Shown here: piece after piece, positions 1 to 4,481 of the stretch | Position numbering within the stretch: the first letter of the stretch is position 1 | Layout of the letters: every line of letters starts with the position of its first letter | Assembly (NCBI GenBank): GCA_002329445.1 | Contig: DCTU01000370.1 | Coordinates: 977 to 6,306 of the forward strand | DNA: 5,330 nt | Reading direction: 5' to 3' | Source of the DNA: a bacterium UBP9_UBA1432 | GTDB lineage: Bacteria; Vulcanimicrobiota; Xenobia; Xenobiales; Xenobiaceae | Position numbers and translations under genes: made by a program | Notes under the pieces: model-generated | Database searches by the model: none | Told to the model about the DNA's origin: nothing | What the model saw: the letters and a program-made list of their open reading frames with translations, nothing else

Positions 1-120
1 GAGGCCGGGCACCAGGACCGGTGGATCCTGCACTTCGGAGATGCTTGCGAGGCCGCCGAGACCTGTCACCCGGAAGAATCGGTCGAAACGCTTCCAGCCC
101 GAATCCTGCTTCTGGGTCAG
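1..120 (-). CDS. possible partial ORF downstream of the MerR-type gene, unrecognised
   Basis: A minus-strand frame is open from the end of the regulator gene to the window edge. It reads in part GWKRFDRFFRVTGLGGLASI, then SEVQDPPVLVPGL, and its codons end mostly in G or C, as in the real genes here. I do not recognise the product. No good start is visible: the only standard start codon in frame within this stretch is a GTG at 69-67, which lacks a Shine-Dalgarno sequence, while a CTG at 120-118 overlaps the regulator's TGA in the manner of a coupled start and has AGGA just before it. The gene may start with CTG, carry a sequence error, or be a chance open frame. If real, it would be co-transcribed with the regulator. 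Confidence 0.3.
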   Translation of the reverse strand, partial: MTQKQDSGWKRFDRFFRVTGLGGLASISEVQDPPVLVPGL

Positions 121-707
121 TCCTGATCCTGCAGAAGCGGCGAAGGCCGGGAGCGAACGCGACGTTTCCGAGCGCGGGATTGTGCCCGGGGCTCGGGGAG
201 CCTGCCTGAGAGTCCGTCGCGGATCAAGCCCAGAAGACCCGCGGACTTCCCGTCCGAGCCCGACTCCTCCATCTGCTCCAGCAGATCGGCCATCGCCGGC
301 GCCAGTCGAGACTGCACGGCGTTGAGCTGCTCGACCGCCAGCATCGAGCGGGACTTCCAGCTCCGGCTGCGCAGATCCCAGAACAGGTCGACGGGGTCGT
401 AGTAGTAGGGAGCCGGCAGGTTCCTGAGCTTCTCGCGCAGGGAGGGGACCGAGAATCCCTGCTCCTCCACCATGGCCTTGATGAAGGCCATCTCCACCAG
501 ATCCAGCCGGGTATAGCGTCGCGACCGCCCCTCCTGCGGGTACTCGGGATGAAGAAGCCCCTGAGTCTCCCAGTACTGGATCATCCGGGTGCTCACCTCC
601 AGGGCCTTGGCCGCATCGGCCTGGCTGAGGTAGAGGACCATTCCTTCAAAGAGTTCGAGCTGTGCGTCCGGACGCACCCGCGGGATCACGCCCCGGGTTT
701 TCGTCAC
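117..707 (-). CDS. MerR-family (HTH) transcriptional regulator
   Basis: Predicted 196-residue DNA-binding protein, GTG start at 707-705, TGA stop. A MerR-type winged helix-turn-helix spans about residues 25-95: LSQADAAKALEVSTRMIQYW is the HTH (recognition helix near 38-47), followed by GLLHPEY and the wing SRRYTRLDLVEM. A segment PYYYDPVDLFWDL follows at 100-112, then a helical region that could dimerise (about 120-155) and a basic, probably disordered C-terminus with SRARKRRVRSR. There is no cysteine pair of the kind used by metal-sensing MerR proteins, so the ligand is unknown. GTG 707 is chosen because AGGA lies 7 bases upstream and the N-terminus just before the HTH is of normal length; an ATG at 641 is also in frame but its purine-rich sequence abuts the codon. 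The gene diverges from a predicted small RNA, with a large palindrome between them, so autoregulation or control of that RNA is plausible but inferred. Confidence 0.85.
   Translation of the reverse strand: MTKTRGVIPRVRPDAQLELFEGMVLYLSQADAAKALEVSTRMIQYWETQGLLHPEYPQEGRSRRYTRLDLVEMAFIKAMVEEQGFSVPSLREKLRNLPAPYYYDPVDLFWDLRSRSWKSRSMLAVEQLNAVQSRLAPAMADLLEQMEESGSDGKSAGLLGLIRDGLSGRLPEPRAQSRARKRRVRSRPSPLLQDQD
662..677. promoter_or_regulatory. perfect 16-bp palindrome inside the 5' end of the regulator gene
   Basis: GTGCGTCC followed at once by its exact reverse complement GGACGCAC. It lies 30-45 bases inside the regulator coding region, over the codons for residues about 11-16. It shares the hexamer GTGCGT with the right arm of the larger palindrome at 741-773. 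It could be a second operator for autoregulation or a chance product of G+C-rich codons; I cannot tell which. Confidence 0.35.
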
Positions 708-737
708 GCCCAGGTCCTGCTCCCTTCTCCTCCTCAC

Positions 738-795
738 TTGTCCACATATGCACAAACTTTGTGCGTATGTGGATAACCTGTGTGGATGTGGACAC
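738..795. promoter_or_regulatory. cluster of DnaA-box-like sites, one exact consensus
   Basis: The minus strand at 776-768 reads TTATCCACA, an exact match to the DnaA box consensus. On the plus strand, TTGTCCACA at 738-746 differs at one position. TGTGGATGT (781-789) and TGTGGACAC (787-795) each differ at two positions. The core TGTGGA thus occurs three times in one direction and once inverted within 58 bases. The cluster is immediately upstream of the strong plus-strand promoter, roughly -100 to -44 relative to its expected start, so DnaA could regulate that promoter. DnaA binding is inferred, and the two-mismatch sites alone would not support it. Confidence 0.4.
741..773. promoter_or_regulatory. 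33-bp near-perfect palindrome (candidate operator)
   Basis: Left arm TCCACATATGCACAAA (741-756), central C (757), right arm TTTGTGCGTATGTGGA (758-773). The arms are complementary at 15 of 16 positions. The palindrome is A+T-richer than its surroundings, lies 34 bases upstream of the regulator's GTG start, and ends 31 bases before the -35 hexamer of the plus-strand promoter. Placement and symmetry fit binding by a dimeric regulator, most simply the adjacent MerR-type protein, although its ends also contain DnaA-box-like sequence. Which protein binds is inference. Confidence 0.6.
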
Positions 796-804
796 AGAAG
801 GTTG

Positions 805-832
805 TTGACATGGCCCATGCACGGTGTATAAT
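805..832 (+). promoter_or_regulatory. consensus sigma-70 promoter for the predicted small RNA
   Basis: TTGACA (805-810) and TATAAT (827-832) are both perfect matches to the housekeeping consensus, with a 16-base spacer. Transcription should begin near 839-840. Nothing with a ribosome-binding site follows, and an intrinsic terminator lies about 100-135 bases downstream, so the product is predicted to be a short non-coding RNA. The DnaA-like cluster and the 33-bp palindrome sit directly upstream. Confidence 0.8.
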
Positions 833-838
833 GAAGGC

Positions 839-975
839 ACCTCGAGCATCGAGTCCATCCGGCTCAGCAAAAGGTTGACACGACAGGTTCCCTGGCCTCA
901 AGTGTCACAGTGGTTCCTCCTATATCCCTTCATGCGCCCCCTCCGACTCACAATCCGGGGGGCCTTCTTTTTTTT
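839..975 (+). ncRNA. predicted small non-coding RNA, family unknown
   Basis: About 137 nt between a consensus promoter and an intrinsic terminator. The 5' end can form a hairpin at once: CTCGA (841-845), loop GCA, TCGAG (849-853). A second hairpin pairs TGACAC (876-881) with GTGTCA (902-907) and encloses CAGG (884-887) paired with CCTG (891-894) around a TTC loop. Next comes an apparently single-stranded pyrimidine-rich stretch (about 908-935) containing TTCCTCC and TATATCCC, then the terminator. No reading frame has a Shine-Dalgarno sequence; the ATG at 932-934 is preceded by pyrimidines. It lacks the conserved loop of SRP RNA and tmRNA hallmarks, and it is short for 6S RNA. Because CCTCC is complementary to Shine-Dalgarno sequences, a trans-acting regulatory role is possible, but that is inference. 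Confidence 0.6.
936..975 (+). terminator. rho-independent terminator of the small RNA
   Basis: GCCCCCT (936-942) pairs with GGGGGGC (957-963), the last pair being T-G, with a 14-base loop in which GA (945-946) and TC (954-955) may also pair. Four bases after the stem comes an unbroken run of eight T (968-975). This is a textbook intrinsic terminator on the plus strand. Confidence 0.8.
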
Positions 976-1037
976 CGGAAGCAGAGCGCCGCGCCGCTCC
1001 TCCGTCAAGAACCGGACGGCCCGACCCGGAAAGCCAT

Positions 1038-1075
1038 GCGGGCCTGGCCCTTGTCACCCATCGGGGCCTGCCCGC
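1038..1075. repeat. G+C-rich hairpin
   Basis: GCGGGC (1038-1043) is complementary to GCCCGC (1070-1075). Inside it GGCCC (1046-1050) is complementary to GGGCC (1064-1068), leaving a 13-base loop and a small asymmetric internal loop. There is no T-run on either side, so it is not a standard intrinsic terminator. Confidence 0.5.
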
Positions 1076-1081
1076 CGGAAC

Positions 1082-1139
1082 GGAAAGGGCCCCCGGACCC
1101 GGGTTCCATCTGGAAATCCCAGGGTCAGGAGGCCCTTCC
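1082..1139. repeat. long multi-segment hairpin
   Basis: Nested complementary segments form an almost continuous stem: AAGGGCC (1085-1091) with GGCCCTT (1131-1137), extended by GG/CC after a one-base bulge; GACCC (1096-1100) with GGGTC (1122-1126); GGG (1101-1103) with CCC (1118-1120); TTCC (1104-1107) with GGAA (1112-1115), closing on an ATCT loop. It may act as a 3' end or RNA-stability element for the minus-strand M14-like transcript. There is no T-tract, so any termination role is uncertain. Confidence 0.5.
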
Positions 1140-1151
1140 ATTAAATGGAAG
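1135..1151. repeat. perfect 17-bp palindrome just after the M14-like stop codon
   Basis: CTTCCATT (1135-1142), central A, AATGGAAG (1144-1151), fully complementary. It starts 8 bases beyond the TAA stop on the minus strand. Its left arm shares bases 1135-1139 with the long hairpin at 1082-1139, so the two structures exclude each other. It may be part of the transcript's 3' end or a protein-binding site. Confidence 0.45.
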
Positions 1152-1158
1152 TCCCTGA

Positions 1159-3441
1159 TTAGGGGTTCTTGCCCTCAGGCTGACGACTGCGGCGCAGCAG
1201 CAGGGGCGCGGGAATGCGAGAGCCCGAAGGCGGCGCCCCCCAGCCTTCCTCGACCGGGGGCGCGGCCGCAGGCGGTGGCTCGGCGGGTCCCCCGGGAAGG
1301 CGCACGGGCGGAAGCGGGCGCGACGGCGATGGAGACCCGGATCCCGGCCCAGAGGATTCCGGCAGGGTCGCAGATGGAAGGGCCTCCTCCAGCGAGCGGT
1401 GGACCGGACCCGGCCGGGTCGGCGGTGCCCCCAACACCCGACCGGTCGTCGTCTCTCCCAGGACCCTGCCAGGCGCCTCCTTGCGCAGGGGTGAGTCCTC
1501 ACGAACCGAGGTCACGGGCATCTCGGTCAGCTCGGAAGAGGGCGGACCAGGCGTGGCCGCGTCCGAGGGCGAGCCCGCCCGATGCAGGGCTCCGGAGGAG
1601 GCCGGACGAGCCTCCCCGGCGAGCTGGGGCAGACGGGCTGCGGGCCGATAGCCCGCCACCGGACTGGGGGGAGACGCGACGACGGGCGACTCGCCCCGGG
1701 TGGCCGGCTCGGAAGAGGGCTGGGAGGGTGGCGGCACGCTCGAGGTCCGACCCGCAGAAGGCGGCGCCCCACCCACCCGCGGAGGGGGCGCGAGCGCATA
1801 GACGGGAGGGGGCGGAGGAGGCGGCAGGGCCGGTGCCTCCTCGCCCGAGGTCCGGTATTCCAAGCTTCCAGCCCGAGGATGGTGGACCCGAAGGCGCACC
1901 TCCCCGTCTCCACGAACCAGCCATTCCAGGCTCTTGGATTGACCCTCGGAGGAACTCACCGACCAGGGCGCCTGGATTTCGGAGAAGAGGTGGCTGGTGG
2001 CGACTCCCGCCAGAGGTTCGACCAGGGTCCGGGCGGAGCCGACCAGCAGCCCCCCCCCGGCCGGCGGGGTGACCTCCACCACGAAGCGGTCCGCGCCGAC
2101 CCTGGCGCGCTCGCTGACCCAGGTCGGCAGGTACCCCTCATTGGCGATCTCCAGGACCACTTTTCGCAGGGGGACCGGAAGATGGAGGCCCTCCTGGCCG
2201 CTCTCGTCGGCATCGGCCCAGCCGACCTGCTCTTCGCGACAGGCGGCCACCAGACGAGGCAAGGCGCCCGCCAGGCTCAAGGCCAGGTCGACGTTGCGCC
2301 GGCAGTCCAAGGTCAGGGCCTCCCCCGGGGGAGGATTCAGCCAGGTGGTCAGAAGATCCCACCCCCCGATCTCCACGGCCCCCAACTGAGGGTGCTGGCA
2401 CAAGCCCCAAGGCACAAAACCGGCTCCCGCGCGCTCGCGGTCCAGCCAGCGCAGGATGGCGAGATACTCGACCTCGCTCAGCTCGGTGCATTCCCTCTCC
2501 AAACCAGCCATCCGAGGCAGGGACCACAGGCTGGAGCGCAGACAGGGGATCCCCAGCTCGAAGCCCATCCAATCTGCCAGGTCACCGTCCTGGACGTCCT
2601 CCATCAGGGGACATCCGGTGATCTCCTCCGCCCGCAGCCCCAACTGCCGAATCAACGTCCGGTCGCTCGGGGGGGAACCCGCCCACGCCGGCGTGAGGAT
2701 TCTGCCCTGGGAACTGCGCAGGGAAAGCCCCAGGCCGACATTCGGATGGGAGCGCAGAAAATGAGCCACCGCCCGGGCCTCCGGCTCACGGAGCGCCCCA
2801 GAAGCCTCCCGCCCGGGGAAGTTCCTGGCCAGATCCCGATCGGGTCGGGTCCCATCCCCTCCCAGAAAGCCCTCGGAATCCAGACGATAGAAAGGCCCCT
2901 GCCGGTCGTCCGGGGCACGCCGAAGCAGCAGGCGGGGATCGCGCCTGGAGGCCTTCCAGCCGCCCTGCGGATCCTTCTGGCGCATCTGCAGGATGCGCCC
3001 GTCCCCGTCGACATCCCCGGGCACCACGCGGCGGGCCCGGTTGGAGGGGGGCCGGACGGCTCCCCACTGCAAGCTGAACTCGGCGCCATCCGGATCCACC
3101 CGGGGCAGGATGTAGAAGGTGCGGGTGTCCAGCAGGAAGGTCACCAGCTCGTCGCGGCCATGGTCCGCCGCCAGACGCTGCAACAAGGCCAGGGCGGCCA
3201 CCGAGCCGGCCACCTCGGCGCCCTGGATGTTCCCGTCCACCCACAGGGCCGGTTTGAGGGAGGCGGCCCCGGTTCCCTGGTTGGTCACCTCCGCCAGCAT
3301 GAGGGGGCGCCCCTCGGGGGACTCTCCGATGGTGAAGAGGTGGACCAGATGTGGAACCGCCTCGGCCACCTTCTTCATATAGGCGCAGAGTTCGGAGTGG
3401 CCAGGATAGTTGCGCGTCTCGAGAGGTGGGACGACCGGCAA
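1159..3441 (-). CDS. M14 zinc-carboxypeptidase-like protein, probably catalytically inactive, with proline-rich tail
   Basis: 760 residues from a TTG at 3441-3439, with AAGGGGAG 6 bases upstream. The M14 carboxypeptidase fold spans about residues 10-370. The recognisable family blocks are YPGHSELCAYMKKVAEAVPH, IGESPEGRPL, ALWVDGNIQGAEVAGS, FYILPRVDPDGAEF, GDVDGDGRILQM, DLARNFPG, ADWMGFELGIP and HPQLGAVEIGGWD. A beta-rich domain follows (about 420-530, NEGYLPTWVSERA, EWLVRGDGEVRL), then a 227-residue P/S/G/A-rich tail (534-760) with a run of seven prolines. Against the usual motifs, the first zinc-ligand His is Gln73 (E76 is kept), the second is Arg242, the catalytic Glu is Ser304, and the Asn before the conserved Arg206 is Ala205. 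There is no Tyr in the 20 residues before D290-W291. It is therefore most likely a pseudoenzyme. No signal peptide or membrane segment is visible. The N-terminus probably extends upstream to 3551 through a frame change. It is divergent from glyoxalase II. Confidence 0.85.
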   Translation of the reverse strand: MPVVPPLETRNYPGHSELCAYMKKVAEAVPHLVHLFTIGESPEGRPLMLAEVTNQGTGAASLKPALWVDGNIQGAEVAGSVAALALLQRLAADHGRDELVTFLLDTRTFYILPRVDPDGAEFSLQWGAVRPPSNRARRVVPGDVDGDGRILQMRQKDPQGGWKASRRDPRLLLRRAPDDRQGPFYRLDSEGFLGGDGTRPDRDLARNFPGREASGALREPEARAVAHFLRSHPNVGLGLSLRSSQGRILTPAWAGSPPSDRTLIRQLGLRAEEITGCPLMEDVQDGDLADWMGFELGIPCLRSSLWSLPRMAGLERECTELSEVEYLAILRWLDRERAGAGFVPWGLCQHPQLGAVEIGGWDLLTTWLNPPPGEALTLDCRRNVDLALSLAGALPRLVAACREEQVGWADADESGQEGLHLPVPLRKVVLEIANEGYLPTWVSERARVGADRFVVEVTPPAGGGLLVGSARTLVEPLAGVATSHLFSEIQAPWSVSSSEGQSKSLEWLVRGDGEVRLRVHHPRAGSLEYRTSGEEAPALPPPPPPPVYALAPPPRVGGAPPSAGRTSSVPPPSQPSSEPATRGESPVVASPPSPVAGYRPAARLPQLAGEARPASSGALHRAGSPSDAATPGPPSSELTEMPVTSVREDSPLRKEAPGRVLGETTTGRVLGAPPTRPGPVHRSLEEALPSATLPESSGPGSGSPSPSRPLPPVRLPGGPAEPPPAAAPPVEEGWGAPPSGSRIPAPLLLRRSRQPEGKNP

Positions 3442-3551
3442 GGCAAACTCCCCTTCGATCCCTGGGGAGGCAGCGAGACCGAAGCCTCGTCGGGCAGGGT
3501 CTCGGCGGGCACCTCGTCCCAGGCATTCTTCAGGCTGCGGAGGAAGCCCAT
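3442..3551 (-). other. probable true N-terminus of the M14-like protein, in a different frame (frameshift or sequence error)
   Basis: An ATG at 3551-3549 has GGAGG 7 bases upstream (3563-3559), the best ribosome-binding site for this gene. The frame begins MGFLRSLKNAWDEVPAETLP, then DEASVSLPPQ, with codons ending almost always in G or C. It then loses that bias and stops at 3375. The M14-like frame, offset by -1, becomes gene-like from about GIEGEFALP onward. A missing base between about 3465 and 3445, where runs such as GGGG and CCCC occur, would join the two parts into a protein of about 797 residues. I see no standard X XXY YYZ slippery heptamer in the needed frame, which argues for an indel or assembly error over programmed frameshifting. 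If the TTG at 3441 is the real start, this segment is instead a small upstream overlapping frame of 58 codons. Confidence 0.55.
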
Positions 3552-3687
3552 CGCCGGGCCTCCGCTCCGGGAATCGAGGTCTTGAGCGACCTCTGGGTCT
3601 GGCGCCTCCTTCGTGCCGGCACCGGCGATCCCCTGGTCGCCGCAACCTCCGGGAGGATTCGTGACGTGCGCCTGGGAAGGGAAGGAC
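3552..3687. promoter_or_regulatory. divergent promoter region between the M14-like gene and glyoxalase II
   Basis: A 136-base region between outward-facing genes. It contains an 18-base inverted repeat, GAGGTC (3576-3581), loop TTGAGC, GACCTC (3588-3593), and a perfect 10-bp palindrome GTGCCGGCAC (3613-3622). I find no convincing -35/-10 pair on either strand. The ribosome-binding sites of both genes lie at its edges. The inverted repeats are candidate operators only by position. Confidence 0.4.
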
Positions 3688-4440
3688 ATGAGCGGTCTCA
3701 CCGTGACGGCCTTGCGCGCCCTGACCGACAACTACATCTACGTGATTCGGCGCCCGCACGACGATCTCTGCGCCGTGGTCGACCCTTCCCAGGCGGCCCC
3801 CGTCCTGGAAGAGCTTCGGAGGCGCCCCGGCCATCTGGCGGCGATGTTCCTGACCCACCATCACCACGACCATGTCGGCGGGCTGAAGGAATTGCTGGAG
3901 CACCTGGGCCCGATTCCCGTCTACGGCTCTCGGGTGGACCAGGCCAGGGTCGCCGAGATCTCAGTCCCGCTGGACGACGAAGCGCGGGTGGTCTGCGCCG
4001 GCGAAGCGGGCGTGGCGATGGCCATCCCCGGCCACACCCGAGGCCACCTGGCCTACCATTTCCCCGGCAGCGGCCACCTCTTCTGCGGCGACACCCTCTT
4101 CGGGGCCGGTTGCGGCCGGGTCTTCGAGGGCACCCCCGAGCAGATGTTCCGCTCGCTTGAGCGGTTGGCGAACCTTCCCGAGACCACGCGGGTGTGGTGC
4201 GGGCACGAGTACACCAAGGCCAACCTGCGCTTTGCCCGCACCGTCGACCCCGACAACGCCGCGCTGACCGAAAGAGACTCTCGCTGTGTTCCCCCCACGG
4301 TCCCCCTGGACCTGGCCCTGGAGAAGCGCACCAACCCGTTCCTGCGCTGCGCGCAACCCGCTCTTCAAGAGGCGACCGGACGGACCGACCCCGTTGCGGT
4401 CTTTGCCGAGCTGCGCCGGCGAAAGGACCACTTCGCCTGA
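3688..4440 (+). CDS. gloB: hydroxyacylglutathione hydrolase (glyoxalase II)
   Basis: 250 residues, the usual length for the family. It hydrolyses S-lactoylglutathione to lactate and glutathione, the second step of methylglyoxal detoxification in the cytoplasm. The metallo-beta-lactamase fold carries the full set of motifs: the opening LRALTDNYIYVI (9-20), metal-binding THHHHDHVGG (56-65; THxHxDH), PGHTRGHLAYH (114-124, ligand H116), CGDTLFGAGCGRVFEG (133-148, bridging D135) and VWCGHEYTKANLRF (169-182, ligand H173). The C-terminal glutathione-binding domain has the family's TNPFLR and ends RRRKDHFA, containing the basic residues that contact glutathione. The ATG at 3688 is preceded by GGAAGG with 7-base spacing. 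A GTG at 3661 is in frame with a GGAGG 4 bases upstream, but it would add nine residues before the normal family start. The protein implies that the host makes glutathione or a similar thiol. The gene is divergent from the M14-like gene and convergent with the GAF/ATPase gene. Confidence 0.96.
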   Translation: MSGLTVTALRALTDNYIYVIRRPHDDLCAVVDPSQAAPVLEELRRRPGHLAAMFLTHHHHDHVGGLKELLEHLGPIPVYGSRVDQARVAEISVPLDDEARVVCAGEAGVAMAIPGHTRGHLAYHFPGSGHLFCGDTLFGAGCGRVFEGTPEQMFRSLERLANLPETTRVWCGHEYTKANLRFARTVDPDNAALTERDSRCVPPTVPLDLALEKRTNPFLRCAQPALQEATGRTDPVAVFAELRRRKDHFA

Positions 4441-4442
4441 GT

Positions 4443-4481
4443 CTTCTGCCCGCGCGGTCGAATCCGGTTCACGCTCAGAAG
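4443..4481. terminator. weak hairpin between convergent genes
   Basis: CTTCTG (4443-4448) is complementary to CAGAAG (4476-4481) across a 27-base loop, in the 34-base gap between the glyoxalase II stop and the stop of the converging ATPase gene. It could serve as a shared transcription end, but there is no T-run on either strand, so the call is tentative. Confidence 0.2.

Larger units (their letters stand above)
976..1158. other. non-coding region between the small RNA and the M14-like gene
   Basis: No coding frame with a start signal is visible on either strand. The first 60 bases (976-1037) show nothing I can identify. The rest is a series of strong inverted repeats, listed separately. On the minus strand it would be the 3' untranslated region of the M14-like gene, which ends in TAA at 1161-1159. 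Confidence 0.5.

Noticed and set aside
708..818. An ATG at 818 as start of the MerR-type regulator
   Set aside because: The added residues would be encoded by the palindrome and DnaA-like cluster and look unlike protein. GTG 707 has a suitable AGGA and leads directly into the HTH domain.
738..832. Chromosomal replication origin based on the DnaA-box cluster
   Set aside because: Only one exact box, no clear A+T-rich unwinding region, and none of the usual origin neighbours (dnaA, dnaN, gidA, rpmH). A regulatory site is the more modest reading.
875..880. A second TTGACA as another plus-strand promoter
   Set aside because: There is no -10-like hexamer 15-19 bases downstream, and the bases form one arm of the small RNA's second hairpin.
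839..975. Assignment of the small RNA to SRP RNA, tmRNA or 6S RNA
   Set aside because: The SRP tetraloop and its conserved internal loop are absent, there is no tRNA-like end or tag frame, and it is shorter than typical 6S RNA without the long bubble-containing rod.
932..1144. Small protein frames in the plus-strand region after the promoter
   Set aside because: No Shine-Dalgarno sequence precedes any ATG or GTG, the frames cross the terminator, and the translations are low-complexity Pro/Arg/Gly.
1582..3585. A plus-strand open frame of 667 codons antisense to the M14-like gene
   Set aside because: The opposite strand carries clear M14 family motifs in order. The plus-strand translation has no recognisable domain and is the usual by-product of strong G/C third-position bias.
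3613..3687. Longer glyoxalase II starts at GTG 3613 or GTG 3661
   Set aside because: The extra residues precede the normal family N-terminus, and ATG 3688 has a well-spaced ribosome-binding site. GTG 3661 remains a weaker alternative.
3564..3903. Upstream continuation of the M14-like frame towards 3903
   Set aside because: It runs antisense through the start of glyoxalase II, has no family similarity, and lies beyond both plausible starts (TTG 3441 and ATG 3551).
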